Part shown: one piece after another, positions 55,279 to 63,982 of the stretch
How the letters are laid out: every line of letters starts with the position of its first letter
Position numbering within the stretch: position 1 is the first letter of the stretch
Assembly: GCA_016218915.1 (NCBI GenBank)
Contig: JACRCQ010000031.1
Coordinates: 1 to 64,000, forward strand
Direction of reading: 5' to 3'
DNA length: 64,000 nucleotides
DNA from: Deltaproteobacteria bacterium
GTDB lineage: Bacteria; Myxococcota_A; Polyangia; Polyangiales; Polyangiaceae
Program-made: the position numbers and the translations under genes
Notes under the pieces: generated by a model
Seen by the model: the letters and a program-made list of their open reading frames with translations, nothing else
Told to the model about the DNA's origin: nothing
Database searches by the model: none

Positions 55279-56964
55279 ATGGCGCTGGTTCTGAAAGAGA
55301 AGAAGAAGCTGGTCTCGCGAGGGGGCGCAAGCGGAGGAACGCGCGGAGGCGACACTTCGCCGCTGCGTCCCAAGCAGGTTCCCAAGACGCCTCCCTGCAT
55401 CCACGCGTGCCCGAACCACAACAACGTTCGTGGTGCGATCACGACGATCGCGCAAACGGAAGCGTACGGGCGCACGTACGACGACTCGTTCAAGCTGGCA
55501 TGGGAGTCCATCACGGATACCAATCCGCTCCCCGCGACCTGTGGACGCGTGTGCCCCCATCCTTGCGAGAAGGAATGCAACCGCGCGGGGATGGAAGGGT
55601 CGGTGTCGGTCAATGCGATCGAGCGGGCGATTGGCGACTACGGCATCGAGCACGACCTGAAGCTCACGCGCGTCGGCGATGCGAGCTGGCCGGAGCGCGT
55701 TGCCGTGATCGGCTCAGGGCCTGCGGGCCTGTCTTGCGCGTACCAGCTCGCGCGACGGGGCTATCCGGTCGAGGTGTTCGAGTCCTTCTCCCAGCCTGGC
55801 GGAATGCTGCGCTACGGCATCCCGAAGTACCGGCTTCCGCCCGCGATCCTCGAGCGGGAGATCGACCGGATCCTCGGCCTGGGCGTGGTGTTCAAGCTCA
55901 ACACCATCGTGGGCAAGGACATCTCCTACACCGACCTGAAGAAGGACTTCGCCGCCGTCTTCGTGGGCATCGGCGCACACAAGGGCAAGGCCCTCGGCGT
56001 GGATGGCGAAGACGCGACCAACGTCTTCACCGCCACACGCTTCCTCAACGCCGTCAACTCCGGCACCAGCGTCGAGGTCGGTGACAAGGTCCTGGTCGTC
56101 GGCGGCGGCGACGCGGCCATCGACGCCGCGCGGGTGTCCCGGCGCCTGGGCGCTGACGTCACGATCGTCTACCGAAGGACGATCCAGGAGATGCCTGCGA
56201 TCGAGCAGGAGATCCGTGGCGCCGAGGAGGAGGGGGTCAAGTTCGAGTTCCTCGTGATGCCGCTCGGAATCAGCAAGCAGGGTGACCGCGCCGTCTCGAT
56301 GCGTCTGCAGCGCACGCAGCTCGGTGAGCCCGATGCGAGCGGTCGTCGTCGTCCAGTGCCGATCCCAGGCTCGGAGTTCGAGCTGGCGTGCACGACCATC
56401 GTGGCTGCCATCAGCCAGGAGCCCGAGTTCAACGGATTCGAGGAGCTGCGGACGGGCAAGGACTGGATCAAGGTCGACGACCGAGGCCAAACGCCAGTGG
56501 AGAAGGTGTGGGCCGGCGGCGACGTGCTGGATCTGGGACTGGTCACGATCGCGATTCAGCAGGGGCGCGCGGCGGCAGCGACGATTCACGAGCACCTGCG
56601 CGGGCTACCCCACGAGAGGCAGGACGAGACGCCGGTCATCCGCAGGGAGAAGATGTATACGGCGTACTTCGAGCCCAAGCCGCGCACGGCGGAGCCGCCG
56701 GCGCTGCCGGTCCAGGATCGGTTCGCGAATCCGGATCGGGAAGTGGCGGCGGGGCTGACGCGCGAGCAGGTCATCGAAGAGGCGAAGCGTTGCATGTCCT
56801 GCGGGCAATGCTTCGAGTGCGGGAGCTGCTGGACGCTCTGCTCGGACAACGCGGTGGTCAAGCCGCTGGTCAAGGGGCAGCCCTACGCTTTCAAGCTGGA
56901 CTTCTGTCAGGGGTGCAAGAAGTGCGCGGAGCAATGCCCCTGCGGATACGTGGAGATGTTCTAG
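55279..56964 (+). CDS. dsrL: DsrL-type FAD/Fe-S NAD(P)H oxidoreductase
   Basis: 561 residues (AGGAG upstream). A glutamate-synthase-small-subunit-like core: cluster motifs PPCIHACPNHNNVRGA and TCGRVCPHPCEKECNR, FAD-binding VAVIGSGPAGLSCAYQLARR, then PGGMLRYGIPKYRLP and NAD(P)-binding VVGGGDAAIDAARVSRRLGA. The C-terminus adds a two-cluster ferredoxin (CMSCGQCFECGSCWTLC and CQGCKKCAEQCPCGY), which defines DsrL rather than plain GltD. DsrL gives or takes electrons at DsrAB with NAD(P)H; it was first described in sulfur oxidisers, but a second type is found with reductive systems. Co-occurrence with dsrD suggests that second type. Confidence 0.9.
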   Translation: MALVLKEKKKLVSRGGASGGTRGGDTSPLRPKQVPKTPPCIHACPNHNNVRGAITTIAQTEAYGRTYDDSFKLAWESITDTNPLPATCGRVCPHPCEKECNRAGMEGSVSVNAIERAIGDYGIEHDLKLTRVGDASWPERVAVIGSGPAGLSCAYQLARRGYPVEVFESFSQPGGMLRYGIPKYRLPPAILEREIDRILGLGVVFKLNTIVGKDISYTDLKKDFAAVFVGIGAHKGKALGVDGEDATNVFTATRFLNAVNSGTSVEVGDKVLVVGGGDAAIDAARVSRRLGADVTIVYRRTIQEMPAIEQEIRGAEEEGVKFEFLVMPLGISKQGDRAVSMRLQRTQLGEPDASGRRRPVPIPGSEFELACTTIVAAISQEPEFNGFEELRTGKDWIKVDDRGQTPVEKVWAGGDVLDLGLVTIAIQQGRAAAATIHEHLRGLPHERQDETPVIRREKMYTAYFEPKPRTAEPPALPVQDRFANPDREVAAGLTREQVIEEAKRCMSCGQCFECGSCWTLCSDNAVVKPLVKGQPYAFKLDFCQGCKKCAEQCPCGYVEMF

Positions 56965-57011
56965 GCACGACGCCGCACGAAATGACGCGTGCGGCAACAT
57001 GGAGGCAGATC

Positions 57012-57329
57012 ATGGCGAGCTTCACTCACGGCAATATCACAATCGAAGTTGACGAAGACGGATTCATGGCTCAACCGGAGAAGTGGAACAACGAAGTCGC
57101 GCTCGCACTCGCGTCGACAGAAGGTGTCACGGCACTGTCCGAGGATCACTGGAAGCTGGTGAACTACCTGCGGGACTACTACACCAAGTTCGGCGTAGCG
57201 CCCATGATCCGCAAGCTCTGCAAGGAGACCGGATTCCCCCTCAAGACCGTGTACGATCTGTTCCCGAGCGGCCCTGCGAAGGGTGCCTGCAAGGTGGCTG
57301 GGCTTCCCAAGCCGACTGGATGCGTCTGA
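57012..57329 (+). CDS. dsrC: DsrC, sulfur-carrier substrate of DsrAB
   Basis: 105 residues; ATGGAGGCAG precedes the ATG. The C-terminal arm GACKVAGLPKPTGCV holds both functional cysteines: Cys104 (penultimate) and Cys93, 11 residues earlier. They form the trisulfide with sulfite-derived sulfur, which is then reduced by DsrMKJOP. Presence of both cysteines separates true DsrC from TusE-like relatives. It lies directly after dsrL, next to the first membrane/HdrD-like pair, and is followed by a hairpin. Confidence 0.96.
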   Translation: MASFTHGNITIEVDEDGFMAQPEKWNNEVALALASTEGVTALSEDHWKLVNYLRDYYTKFGVAPMIRKLCKETGFPLKTVYDLFPSGPAKGACKVAGLPKPTGCV

Positions 57330-57339
57330 GACGATCCGG

Positions 57340-57365
57340 ATTCGAGGGCGCATGACGCCGCGAAT
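57340..57365 (+). terminator. Hairpin after dsrC
   Basis: ATTCG (57340-57344) with CGAAT (57361-57365) and, inside, GGCG (57347-57350) with CGCC (57356-57359) form an interrupted stem. No T-run follows. It may mark the 3' end of an abundant dsrC message, with read-through into the membrane genes. Confidence 0.4.
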
Positions 57366-57400
57366 GGCCTGGTGGGCGTGAGGCTGCACATGGAGTTCCG

Positions 57401-58324
57401 ATGCTCTATCGATTCGTGTATGGCGCGCTGATCGTTTTCCTCGTGGTCGTGATCGAGCGGGTCGCCCGCCTCGCGACGCTTCCGGTGCATCTGCGCTGGG
57501 AGCTCTACCCGGTAGCTCACGAAGAGAATGCCCGGTACGGCGGCTCGTTCTTCGAGCACTTGGACTGGTGGAAGCGCAAGCGCAATACCAGCATGCTCGG
57601 AGAGCTGAAAGTCATGGTTCCGGAGATCGTGCTGCTCAAGGCGGTCCACGAGCACAATCGATCTCTCTGGTACAGGAGCTTCCCCTTCCACTTCGGCTTG
57701 TACCTGATGGCGCTCTTCGTCGCACTGCTGGTGGGCGGCGGCGTTGCGCAGGCCTTTGGCGTCGAGATCGGCGCCAGCGCCCCCTCCATCGGGCTCGCGC
57801 TCCACTGGGCTACCAAGGTCGTTGGCTTCGCGGCGCTGGGATTGATGGGCCTGGGTGCGCTCGGCTTGCTCGTGCGCAGGCTCACCGATCCAACGCTTCG
57901 CGCCTTCAGCGCGACAGCCGACTACTTCAACTTGCTTGTCTTCATCGCCCTGGCGGTCGTCGGCCTGGTCGCGTCCATCACGAGCGACGTCGACTTCGTC
58001 GAGCTGCGCCGTTTCACCCAATCCCTGGCAACGGTGCATCTCGATGCCCCGGCGCCCGGAGGCTGGGTGGGGGCCGAGATCGCCATGGCGAGCGCGGTGC
58101 TCGCCTACATCCCGGCAACGCACATGTCGCACTTCTTCACCAAATGGTTCATGTATCACAGCGTTCGCTGGGACGACCGGGTCAACACCGTAGGCTCGCC
58201 GCTGGAGGGACGCATCGTCTCGCAGCTCGGCTACAAGGTGGACTGGTCGGCGGCGCACATTCAAGGCGGCAACCGCAAGAGCTGGGTTGACGTCGCCACG
58301 GAGAAGCCGGAGCCGAAACCATGA
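57401..58324 (+). CDS. Cytochrome b subunit, DsrM/NarI-like (first membrane module)
   Basis: 307 residues (GGAG six bases upstream). About five membrane helices (LIVFLVVVIERVARLATLPV, FGLYLMALFVALLVGGG, VGFAALGLMGLGALGLLV, NLLVFIALAVVGLVASI and an amphipathic last one). Histidines in FPFHFGLYLMA, LALHWATKV and ATHMSHFFTKWFMYH are candidate heme b ligands. The N-terminal loop (HLRWELYPVAHEENARYGG) is typical of NarI-related subunits paired with HdrD-like proteins in sulfate reducers. It would exchange electrons with menaquinol. It is distinct from the dsrM at 60941. The following gene overlaps its stop. Confidence 0.8.
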   Translation: MLYRFVYGALIVFLVVVIERVARLATLPVHLRWELYPVAHEENARYGGSFFEHLDWWKRKRNTSMLGELKVMVPEIVLLKAVHEHNRSLWYRSFPFHFGLYLMALFVALLVGGGVAQAFGVEIGASAPSIGLALHWATKVVGFAALGLMGLGALGLLVRRLTDPTLRAFSATADYFNLLVFIALAVVGLVASITSDVDFVELRRFTQSLATVHLDAPAPGGWVGAEIAMASAVLAYIPATHMSHFFTKWFMYHSVRWDDRVNTVGSPLEGRIVSQLGYKVDWSAAHIQGGNRKSWVDVATEKPEPKP

Positions 58325-59922
58325 AGCGGCACCTGACCATCGAGGAGTTCTCGCGCCCCTCGGAGCAGCTGGCCCGAGTCGACATCGAGGACCTGATCCC
58401 GCTGCCGCCTCCCTACGACGGTTACAAGGAGCCGGAATGGACGCGGCTCAAGGACGAGAAGCGCGCGTCGTGCGAGTGCAGCCTCGACGACACCGTTCTG
58501 CTTTCGCTGCCGAAGCCCAAGAGCTTGCGCGAGGAGCGTGAGCTGGCGGACAAGTTCGTGGCAGGGCTGCAGAAGCTGTTCACCAAGGAGAACAACTGGA
58601 CCTTCCTGCAGCCGCTGGTGCTGTCGATGGAGCACTGCGCGAAGTGCCAGACGTGCTCCGACGCATGCCACGTGTTCCTCGAGAGCGGCGGCAACGACGT
58701 CTACCGGCCCACCTATCGCGCAGAGATTCTCCGAAGGCTCTACTATCGCCACGTGCGGGAGGGAGGGCTGCTCTCCGGCCTGACCCACGGCCGCGTGGGA
58801 ATGACGTGGACCACCGTTGCGAGGCTGATCGAGCTTGCCTATCGATGCAACCTGTGCCGGCGATGCGCGCAGACCTGCCCCATCGGCGTGGACAACGCGT
58901 TGATCGCCAGGGAGATCCGCAAGCTGTGCAGCCAGGAGCTCGGCATTGCGCCCAAGGAGCTGCACGAGAAGGGCACGATGCTGCAGCTCTCGGTGGGCTC
59001 CACCACCGGCATGAACTCGCTCGTCGTCAAAGACAACATGGACTTCATCGACGAGGACATGAGCGAGAAGACGGGCGTCAAGCTGCAGTCGAAGTGGGAC
59101 GTGGAAGGCGCTGACGTCCTGCTGATTCACAATGCTGGAGAGATTCTCGCCTGGCCCGAGAACCCCGGCGCGTTCGCGCTCATCCTGGAGGCAGCGGGGA
59201 TCTCCTGGACGCTGTCGAGCGAGCTGGCCGCCTACGACGGTGTCAACTACGGGCTCTTCTACGATGACGCGCAGTTCGCGCGCATCGCCCTGCTTCACGC
59301 GCAGGCAGCCAAGAAGCTCGGCGTCAAGAAGATCGTGGCAGGCGAATGCGGCCACGAGCACAAGGCGTTGATGGTCATCGCGGACCGAGTTCTCACCGGA
59401 GACCTGAACATCCCGCGCGAGAGCTCCTTCGTGCTTCTCGAAGAGATCGTGAACAGCGGAAAGCTCAAGCTCGACCCGTCCCGCAACAACTTCCCCGTCA
59501 CCCTGCACGACCCCTGCAACGTCGTGCGGCTGATGGGCATCGTCGAGCCGCAGCGACGAATCCTTCGCAAGATCGCGCCGCAGTTCCGCGAGATGGAGCC
59601 TCACGGGGTCGACAACTACTGCTGCGGAGGCGGCAGCGGCTTCGCGATCATGTCGGGCAACAACTTCGCCGAATGGAGGATGAAGGTCTCCGGTCGGCGC
59701 AAGTTCCGGCAGATTCTGGAAGCGTTCCGGGACGAGCCGGATCCCGCGCAGCCGAAGTACGTGTGCGCGCCATGCAGCAACTGCAAAGGGCAGATTCGCG
59801 ATCTGTTCGCGCACTACGGGGCCAAGGAGAAGGTTGGCCTGCACTACGGCGGTCTGGTCGAGCTGATCGTCAACGCGATGACCGATGTGAAGCCTGGCTT
59901 CATGGATTTCGACGCCGGATGA
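58321..59922 (+). CDS. HdrD/DsrK-like Fe-S subunit of the first membrane module
   Basis: 533 residues, coupled to the cytochrome gene (ATGA). Ferredoxin motifs CAKCQTCSDACHVFL and CNLCRRCAQTCPIG, then two CCG-type regions: HDPCNVVRLMGIVE with DNYCCGGGSGFAIM, and VCAPCSNCKGQIRDLF. These bind the special [4Fe-4S] cluster used by HdrD/DsrK to handle disulfides or trisulfides. It is a clear relative of, but not the same as, the DsrK at 61987 (different N-terminus and spacing). Together with 57401 it forms a two-subunit complex. Because qmoC is absent, it may serve Qmo, DsrC or another thiol carrier. Confidence 0.85.
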   Translation: MKRHLTIEEFSRPSEQLARVDIEDLIPLPPPYDGYKEPEWTRLKDEKRASCECSLDDTVLLSLPKPKSLREERELADKFVAGLQKLFTKENNWTFLQPLVLSMEHCAKCQTCSDACHVFLESGGNDVYRPTYRAEILRRLYYRHVREGGLLSGLTHGRVGMTWTTVARLIELAYRCNLCRRCAQTCPIGVDNALIAREIRKLCSQELGIAPKELHEKGTMLQLSVGSTTGMNSLVVKDNMDFIDEDMSEKTGVKLQSKWDVEGADVLLIHNAGEILAWPENPGAFALILEAAGISWTLSSELAAYDGVNYGLFYDDAQFARIALLHAQAAKKLGVKKIVAGECGHEHKALMVIADRVLTGDLNIPRESSFVLLEEIVNSGKLKLDPSRNNFPVTLHDPCNVVRLMGIVEPQRRILRKIAPQFREMEPHGVDNYCCGGGSGFAIMSGNNFAEWRMKVSGRRKFRQILEAFRDEPDPAQPKYVCAPCSNCKGQIRDLFAHYGAKEKVGLHYGGLVELIVNAMTDVKPGFMDFDAG

Positions 59923-59940
59923 GGCGCCAGGAGCATTCCG

Positions 59941-60330
59941 ATGGCTGACAACGGCAAAAAGAAGGTTCTCATCGTCGACGATGAGCCGGACATCGTGACG
60001 TTCCTGAGCGTGCTTCTGGAGGACAACGGGTTCAGCGTGGCGACGGCCTCGACAGGGCTCGAAGCGATGAGCCGGATCCGAGCCGAACGGCCGGACCTGA
60101 TCACCCTCGACATCACGATGCCGGAGCAATCGGGGGTGAGGACCTACCGCGAGATCAAGTCCGATCCTGCCCTCGCAGGGATCCCGGTGATCATCGTGAC
60201 CGGCGTGGCGGACGAGTTCCAGAAGTTCCTGTCGACCCGCAAGCAGGTGCCGCCGCCGGAAGGCTATGTCTCGAAGCCTATCGAAGCCGAGGCGCTCATT
60301 GCGCTCGCTCGTCGGCTCGTGGGCGCGTAG
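59941..60330 (+). CDS. Single-domain response regulator inside the dsr run
   Basis: 129 residues 18 bases after the preceding gene (AGGAG upstream). Receiver motifs LIVDDEPDIV, phospho-acceptor Asp57 in LITLDITMPEQSG, Thr in PVIIVTGVAD and Lys in GYVSKPIEAEAL. There is a small insertion (FLSTRKQVPPPEG) before the last strand. No DNA-binding domain is attached. It would act on a neighbour, perhaps the RsbRD_N protein or a membrane subunit. No kinase is adjacent. Confidence 0.9.
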   Translation: MADNGKKKVLIVDDEPDIVTFLSVLLEDNGFSVATASTGLEAMSRIRAERPDLITLDITMPEQSGVRTYREIKSDPALAGIPVIIVTGVADEFQKFLSTRKQVPPPEGYVSKPIEAEALIALARRLVGA

Positions 60331-60378
60331 AGGGCAGCAGCTCGCGGCGGCTACGCGCGAACGAGAAAGGATCACGCG

Positions 60379-60927
60379 ATGCTCAAGCAGCAGTTGGAAC
60401 GAGACAGCGAAGAGGTCCTGAAGCGTTGGCGCGCGCGCATTCTGGAGACCTATCCGGACCAGACCGCCCGATTTCTCGCGAGCGAGAAGGACGAGTTCGC
60501 GAACCCGATCGGCCACGCCATCCATCGCGACACGCGAGACCTGCTGAGCGAGCTGACGGCAGGGTTGGATCTGGGGCGCGCACGACGGGCCCTGGAAGGA
60601 GTCGTCCGAATCCGGGCCGTTCAAGGGATGCCCCCCTCCGAGGCGATCGGCTTCATCCCCCTGCTCAAGGATGTGGTGAGGGAGCGGGCGGCGTTGCTGC
60701 CGCAGACCGACGAGCTTCGCGGGGAGGTCCGCGCGCTCGAGGCGGATGTCGACAAGCTGTTGCTCGCGTCGCTCGACGTGTTCGTCGCGTGCCGGGAGTC
60801 GATCCACGATGTCGCGCAGAGCCAGCTCAAGAGCATGGTCCACGTGCTGATCGAGAGGGCGAATCGCGGAAAGGCGCGGGACCGCGCGCCGAGCGAGTCC
60901 GAAGCGAGAGAGCCGCGTACCACGTGA
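60379..60927 (+). CDS. RsbRD N-terminal domain-like protein
   Basis: 182 residues, all helical (GAAAGGATCACGCG upstream of the ATG). Features are KRWRARILETYPDQTARFLA, then FANPIGHAIHRDTRDLLSEL and IRAVQGMPPSEAIGFIPLLK. This pattern fits the RsbRD N-terminal domain of RsbT co-antagonists, without the STAS domain. In RsbR proteins this region is a sensor. Proteins of this type lie next to dsrM in other sulfate reducers as well, by my recollection. Here it is paired with a receiver, suggesting a control or redox-sensing role for the membrane complex. The tail (SESEAREPRTT) is disordered. Confidence 0.75.
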   Translation: MLKQQLERDSEEVLKRWRARILETYPDQTARFLASEKDEFANPIGHAIHRDTRDLLSELTAGLDLGRARRALEGVVRIRAVQGMPPSEAIGFIPLLKDVVRERAALLPQTDELRGEVRALEADVDKLLLASLDVFVACRESIHDVAQSQLKSMVHVLIERANRGKARDRAPSESEAREPRTT

Positions 60928-60940
60928 TGGGAAACGAGCG

Positions 60941-61939
60941 ATGAAGAGATTCCTTCAAGCTGCAATGTTGTTCGGGGTCCTGCTCGCAGGGGTGGTGGTT
61001 GCCTCGCAAGCGCAGGGGCTGCGTTCGGTGCTCGGCACGGTGCTGCCCTACGCTGCAGTAGCCGTCCTGCTGGTGGGCGTGATCTACCGGGTCGCAGGCG
61101 TCTGGGGGCGCGCGCCGGTTCCTTTCCGCATCCCGACCTCGTGCGGCCAGCAGAAAGCGCTCTCCTGGATCAAGCCGAGCAAGCTCGACAACCCGAGCAC
61201 CACCCTGGGCGTGATCGGGAGAATGGCGCTCGAGGTGCTCGTATTCCGGTCCCTGTTCCGCAATGTCCGAACGCAGCTCAAACCCGGGCCGAAGCTGGCC
61301 TACGTCGGAGGCTGGGAGCTGTGGGCGGCCGCGATGGCATTCCACTGGTCCTTCCTGCTGATCGTGCTTCGGCACATGCGCTACTTCACGGAGCCGGTGG
61401 CCGGGTTTGCCACGATGCTGGCGGCGCTGGACGGGTTCTTCGAGATCGGAGTGCCGACGCTGTACGTGACGAACGTGCTCATCGTGGCCGGGCTCGGATA
61501 CCTTCTCCTGCGTAGGGTGTTCGACCCGCAGCTGCGCATGATCTCGCTGGCGGCGGACTTCTTCCCGCTGCTGCTGCTGCTGAGCATCGTGGTGACCGGC
61601 GGGCTGATGCGGTACTTCGGGCACACCGACGTGGCTTCGATCAAGGAGCTCGCCATCGGTTTGATCACGTTCCATCCGGTGGTGCCGGCCGGGATCGGCT
61701 CATTGTTCTTCGTGCACCTGACGCTGGTCAGCGTGCTGCTGGCGTATCTTCCTTTCAGCAAGCTGATGCACATGCCGGGCGTGTTCCTGAGCCCGACGCG
61801 CAATCTGGCGAACAACAACCGCGCAGAGCGGCACGTCAATCCCTGGAACGCGCCGGTCAAGGTGCACACGTACGAGGAATGGGAAGAGGAGTTCCACGAC
61901 AAGATCGAAGCGTGCGGTCTTCCGCTCGACAAGCCCTGA
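60941..61939 (+). CDS. dsrM: DsrM, cytochrome b subunit of DsrMKJOP
   Basis: 332 residues from ATG 60941, 13 bases after the previous stop. Five or six helices: RFLQAAMLFGVLLAGVVVA, TVLPYAAVAVLLVGVIYRV, AMAFHWSFLLIVLRHMRYF, YVTNVLIVAGLGYLLLR, FFPLLLLLSIVVTGGLMRY and FFVHLTLVSVLLAYLPFS. Histidines in FHWSFLLIVLRH and in FFVHLTLV with KLMHMPGVF are the expected heme b ligands. DsrM takes electrons from menaquinol and passes them to DsrK. dsrK follows after 47 bases. Confidence 0.95.
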   Translation: MKRFLQAAMLFGVLLAGVVVASQAQGLRSVLGTVLPYAAVAVLLVGVIYRVAGVWGRAPVPFRIPTSCGQQKALSWIKPSKLDNPSTTLGVIGRMALEVLVFRSLFRNVRTQLKPGPKLAYVGGWELWAAAMAFHWSFLLIVLRHMRYFTEPVAGFATMLAALDGFFEIGVPTLYVTNVLIVAGLGYLLLRRVFDPQLRMISLAADFFPLLLLLSIVVTGGLMRYFGHTDVASIKELAIGLITFHPVVPAGIGSLFFVHLTLVSVLLAYLPFSKLMHMPGVFLSPTRNLANNNRAERHVNPWNAPVKVHTYEEWEEEFHDKIEACGLPLDKP

Positions 61940-61986
61940 GGTCAGGGCGGCGACGGACCATGTGAGCACGGGAGAGAGGCGCAGCG

Positions 61987-63606
61987 ATGTCCGAGAAATT
62001 GCCGAAGCCGGAAGAGCTCTCGACGGTCGACTTTCGACCTGTGGACTACGACTGGATGACGGCCAAGGCAACGTTCAGGAAGGGGACGTACAGCTACCAG
62101 GCTGCCCCGAAGAATCTGAAGTACCTGGGCCTGGCAAATCCGCGTGAGTGGTCGCCGATCGACGACGACTGGAAGCTACCGGACAACTGGAAGACGATCA
62201 TCCTGGAGGGGTTGCGGGAGCGGTTGGACAAGTTCCGGTCCCTCGGGCTGTTCATGGATATCTGCGTGCGATGCGGAGCTTGCGCAGACAAGTGCCACTT
62301 CTACATCGGCTCGGGGGATCCGAAGAACATGCCGGTGCTGCGAGCGGAGCTTCTTCGCTCGGTGTACCGCAGGTACTTCACGACCACGGGCAAGATGTTC
62401 GGTGCGCTTGCGGGTGCGCGCGAGCTCGACGTGTCGCTGCTCAAGGAGTGGTTCTACTACTTCTACCAATGCACCGAGTGCAGGCGCTGCTCGGTGTACT
62501 GCCCCTACGGCATCGACACCGCAGAGATCACGATGCTCGGCCGCGAGCTGCTGACCCTCGTCGGATGCAACATCAACTGGGTCATGGAGCCGGTCGCGAA
62601 CTGCTTCCGAACCGGCAACCATCTGGGGATCCAGCCGCACGCGTTCAAGGACAACATCGAGTTCGTGCGCGACGAGCTGGAGGAGGTCACGGGGATCCAC
62701 ATCGACCCGCCGATCAACAAGAAGGGCGCGGAGGTGCTGTTCGTGACGCCATCGGCCGACGTGTTCGCCTCTCCTGCGATCTACACGCTGATGGGCTACA
62801 TGCTTCTGTTCCATCACATCGGTCTCGACTACACGTTCAGCGCGTATGCGTCGGATGGTGGCAACTTCGGCTTGTTCGCGTCGCACGAGCTGATGAAGCG
62901 GCTGAATGCGAAGAACTACGCCGAGGCAAAGCGCCTGGGGGTCAAGTGGATCCTCGGCGGCGAGTGCGGGCACATGTGGCGCGTGATGCACCAGTACATG
63001 GCCACGATGAACGGACCGGCGGACTTCCTCGAAGTCCCGGTGTCGCCCGTGACAGGCACTCGATTCGAGCACGCCCGCTCCACCAAGATGGTCCACATCT
63101 GCGAGTTCACCTCGGACCTGATTCGCCACGGCAAGCTCAAGCTCGACAAGTCCCGCAACGATCACCGCGTGGTGACCTTCCACGACTCCTGCAATCCCGC
63201 ACGCTCCGTCGGAATCCTCGAGGAGCCACGCTACGTCCTTCGCAACGTCGTCAACCAGTTCCACGAGATGCCGGAAAACACCATACGCGAGCACACGTTC
63301 TGCTGCGGTGGCGGCGCGGGGCTGGGCAACGACGAGAACATGGAGATGCGGCTGCGCGGCGGGATGCCGAGAGGGCACGCAGTGCGGCACGTGCGCGACG
63401 CGCACGGCGTCAACCTGCTCGCTTGCATCTGCGCGATCGACAAGGCGACGCTGCCTGCGCTGGTGGACTACTGGTCTCCCGGTGTGGACGTGGGAGGGGT
63501 GCACGAGCTGGTGGGCAATGCGCTGGTGATGGAGGGGGAGAACGAGCGGACGACGGATCTGCGCGGCGATCCAATGGCGACTTCGAAGGGAGAGAGCGAT
63601 GCATGA
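61987..63606 (+). CDS. dsrK: DsrK, catalytic Fe-S subunit of DsrMKJOP
   Basis: 539 residues. Ferredoxin-type motifs are CVRCGACADKCHFYIG and CTECRRCSVYCPYGIDT. The later parts contain FHDSCNPARSVGILEE, TFCCGGGAGLGNDENM and the loop LACICAID, giving the CCG-type cluster region that reduces the DsrC trisulfide. The N-terminal extension (FRPVDYDWMTAKATF) is typical of DsrK in reducers. Its last eight bases overlap the start of dsrJ. It is distinct from the HdrD-like protein at 58321. Confidence 0.95.
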   Translation: MSEKLPKPEELSTVDFRPVDYDWMTAKATFRKGTYSYQAAPKNLKYLGLANPREWSPIDDDWKLPDNWKTIILEGLRERLDKFRSLGLFMDICVRCGACADKCHFYIGSGDPKNMPVLRAELLRSVYRRYFTTTGKMFGALAGARELDVSLLKEWFYYFYQCTECRRCSVYCPYGIDTAEITMLGRELLTLVGCNINWVMEPVANCFRTGNHLGIQPHAFKDNIEFVRDELEEVTGIHIDPPINKKGAEVLFVTPSADVFASPAIYTLMGYMLLFHHIGLDYTFSAYASDGGNFGLFASHELMKRLNAKNYAEAKRLGVKWILGGECGHMWRVMHQYMATMNGPADFLEVPVSPVTGTRFEHARSTKMVHICEFTSDLIRHGKLKLDKSRNDHRVVTFHDSCNPARSVGILEEPRYVLRNVVNQFHEMPENTIREHTFCCGGGAGLGNDENMEMRLRGGMPRGHAVRHVRDAHGVNLLACICAIDKATLPALVDYWSPGVDVGGVHELVGNALVMEGENERTTDLRGDPMATSKGESDA

Positions 63607-63982
63607 CAGCGGCAAGATCCTGGCCGGGCTGGTCGTGTTCGGAGCGCTTGTCACGTTCCCGGTCTGGTATCACGCAGCGTGGGGCGGACCGTTGGTGAAG
63701 CCGCGCCTTCCTGCGGATCTGGCGGAGAAGGAGTGCATCGCGCCCACGGCGTACATGCGCGAGCACCACATGGAGCTTCTGAACAGCTGGAGAGCGCAGG
63801 TGGTGCGCGACGGCCACCGGAGCTGGACCGGCGAAAACGGCAGACAGTGGCGCGCGAGCCTCACCAAGACGTGTCTGCGCTGCCACGCAAACAAGGCTGA
63901 CTTCTGCGACACATGCCACAGCTCCGCGGGGGTCAAGCCGGTGTGCTTCGACTGCCACGTCGATCCGAAGGGGAAGAACTGA
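63599..63982 (+). CDS. dsrJ: DsrJ, periplasmic triheme cytochrome c
   Basis: 127 residues starting inside dsrK. An N-terminal uncleaved-looking helix (ILAGLVVFGALVTFPVWYHA) anchors it, and three CxxCH motifs are present: CLRCH, CDTCH and CFDCH. A further Cys in KECIAPTAYMREHH may supply the unusual His/Cys heme ligation known for DsrJ. It faces the periplasm in the DsrMKJOP complex. The stop overlaps the ATG of the next gene. Confidence 0.95.
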   Translation: MHDSGKILAGLVVFGALVTFPVWYHAAWGGPLVKPRLPADLAEKECIAPTAYMREHHMELLNSWRAQVVRDGHRSWTGENGRQWRASLTKTCLRCHANKADFCDTCHSSAGVKPVCFDCHVDPKGKN

